A stretch of DNA of 5,976 nt from Ruminococcaceae bacterium UBA1448 (GTDB taxonomy: Bacteria; Bacillota; Clostridia; Oscillospirales; Ruminococcaceae): the NCBI GenBank assembly GCA_002329405.1, contig DCTE01000121.1:4724-10699 (forward strand). Direction: 5' to 3'. The notes below the pieces were generated by a model. The model did not search any database, was not told the DNA's origin, and worked only from the letters and a program-made list of their open reading frames with translations. A program made the translations under genes and the position numbers. This document shows, piece after piece, positions 5,008 through 5,976 of the stretch (position 1 is the stretch's first letter; each line of letters begins with the position of its first letter).

Positions 5008-5919
5008 ATGCAGTCTGCTGCTGCACCATCCCATCACAAGAGTGGAACAGGAAAAGGCCATCTGCTGGAAAAAGCGATGAAGCTGCTTTTCCTGATTGCG
5101 GCGTGTTTTTCGATTATCGCCGTACTGCTGATCTGCTTTTTCCTGTTTGCCAACGGAATCCCGGCAATGGGCGAGATTGGCCTGTTCAAGTTTTTGAGCG
5201 GTGTCAACTGGAAACCGGGCAACAACATCTACGGGATTCTGCCGATGATTCTGGGCAGCATCTACGTTACCGCCGGCGCACTGGTGATCGGCGTGCCGAT
5301 TGGACTGCTGACAGCGGTTTTCCTGGCCCGGTTCTGTCCGAAAGGAATTTACCGGATCGTCAAACCTGCGGTATCGCTGATGGCGGGTATTCCTTCGGTT
5401 GTTTACGGCTTTTTCGGAATGTGCGTAATCGTACCGATGATCCGTCCGCTGGCAGAAAAATTCCAGGGTGACAGCTACTCGATGCTGACCGCATCCATTC
5501 TGCTGGGGCTGATGATTCTGCCGACGATTGTCGAGGTTACTGAGTCTTCACTGCGTGCAGTTCCCGACAGCTACTATGAAGCGAGCCTTGCGCTGGGTGC
5601 GACCCATGAACGGAGCGTCTACTGTGCGGTATTCCCGGCAGCAAAGTCGGGCATCATGGCAGGCATAGTCCTAGGCGTCGGACGTGCAATCGGTGAGACG
5701 ATGGCGGTTATCATGATTGCCGGCAACCAGCCGCGTGTACCCGACAGTATCTTTGACGGCGTGCGGACGCTGACCGCGAACATCGTTATCGAGATGGGCT
5801 ACGCATCCGGCCTGCACCGTCAGGCATTGATTGCGACGGGTGTTGTCCTGTTTGTATTCATTCTGATTCTGAACGTCTGCTTCTCACTGCTCAAGCACCG
5901 TTCGGAGAAACAAAGCTGA
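5008..5919 (+). CDS. pstC: Phosphate ABC transporter permease PstC
   Basis: PstC pairs with PstA to form the membrane channel through which phosphate bound by PstS is imported, driven by PstB. The 303-aa protein has a hydrophilic N-terminal tail (1-25). Hydrophobic segments follow at about 26-48, 76-107, 119-143, 158-178, 214-238 and 272-295, giving the usual six helices. Family marks are YGILPMILGSIYVT (75-88), LMAGIPSVVYGFFG (124-137), LPTIVEVTESSLRAVP (171-186) and the cytoplasmic EAA loop EASLALGATHERSV (191-204). GIMAGIVLGVGRAIGETMAV (215-234) follows, with GRAIGETMAV typical of Pst permeases. AAAGGAG (4991-4997) sits 10 nt before the ATG. A 22-nt gap leads to the next gene with its own AAGGAG, as in an operon. 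Length is normal for PstC and nothing is missing. Confidence 0.96.
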   Translation: MQSAAAPSHHKSGTGKGHLLEKAMKLLFLIAACFSIIAVLLICFFLFANGIPAMGEIGLFKFLSGVNWKPGNNIYGILPMILGSIYVTAGALVIGVPIGLLTAVFLARFCPKGIYRIVKPAVSLMAGIPSVVYGFFGMCVIVPMIRPLAEKFQGDSYSMLTASILLGLMILPTIVEVTESSLRAVPDSYYEASLALGATHERSVYCAVFPAAKSGIMAGIVLGVGRAIGETMAVIMIAGNQPRVPDSIFDGVRTLTANIVIEMGYASGLHRQALIATGVVLFVFILILNVCFSLLKHRSEKQS

Positions 5920-5941
5920 GCGGAAGGAGAGAAAGAATAAG

Positions 5942-5976
5942 ATGGAACAGACTGTTGTATCAGTCCATGCGATCAA
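5942..5976 (+). CDS. pstA: Probable PstA permease, N-terminal fragment (11 codons, cut by window edge)
   Basis: An ATG at 5942 is preceded by AAGGAG (5924-5929) with 12-nt spacing and opens a frame MEQTVVSVHAI that runs off the right edge. Too little is visible to recognise a family. The name is inferred only from the near-universal pstS-pstC-pstA order and the 22-nt gap after pstC. The short hydrophilic start agrees with a permease N-terminus but does not prove it. Confidence 0.6.
   Translation, partial: MEQTVVSVHAI

Noticed and set aside
4631..5061. Minus-strand frames spanning the end of pstS and the pstS-pstC gap
   Set aside because: They are antisense shadows across a hairpin-rich gap, with no ribosome binding site and no recognisable domain.
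1..5976. tRNA, rRNA, CRISPR array, insertion sequence or prophage signals
   Set aside because: No cloverleaf-like pattern, regularly spaced direct repeats, transposase, terminal inverted repeats or phage-type genes were found on either strand.

Overview
The window looks like a chromosomal piece of an anaerobic gut or rumen Clostridia bacterium (Oscillospirales/Ruminococcaceae-like). The reasons are moderate GC, strong AGGAGG-type ribosome binding sites, consensus sigma-A promoters, a GH3 glycosidase with the inverted domain order known from rumen Clostridia, and a small SYTG...PVQDxDDL protein of a kind I recall from Clostridia. I cannot name the genus from sequence alone.

Layout, left to right. 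(1) On the minus strand, the first 350 codons of a GH3 beta-glucosidase-type enzyme run off the left edge; it has a perfect TTGACA-17-TATAAT promoter. (2) Also on the minus strand is a 53-aa Lys/Cys-rich small protein with a near-ideal ribosome binding site. (3) A divergent intergenic region follows, with a consensus promoter firing right. (4) On the plus strand come an MscS-family mechanosensitive channel and, 33 nt later, GluQ-RS (glutamyl-queuosine tRNA-Asp synthetase), probably one transcript closed by a strong intrinsic terminator. (5) About 215 nt of non-coding DNA carries an 11-nt-phased series of TTTACA-like hexamers (candidate PhoP boxes), a -10 box and leader hairpins. (6) The pst phosphate-uptake operon follows: pstS (lipoprotein), two tight intergenic hairpins, pstC, and the first 11 codons of what should be pstA, cut by the right edge.

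The most notable observation is in PstS. Its two halves are in the opposite order from classical PstS. The block with the SREDGSGTRGAF phosphate loop, normally in the second half, comes right after the lipoprotein linker. The block with AGSSSV...DIGMASR, normally first, forms the C-terminus and stops at W-x-x-L-V-G, just where a classical PstS would continue into the RExGSGTR segment. This is a circular permutation in one uninterrupted frame. The GH3 enzyme at the other end also has a swapped domain order, but that arrangement is already known.

The genes fall into independent units: carbohydrate hydrolysis (GH3), osmotic protection plus tRNA modification (mscS-gluQRS), and high-affinity phosphate uptake (pst). 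PstS at the cell surface should hand phosphate to the PstC-PstA channel powered by PstB, encoded beyond the window. The hairpins between pstS and pstC may let the binding protein be made in excess over the membrane subunit. No RNA genes, insertion sequences, CRISPR arrays or transfer signatures were seen.
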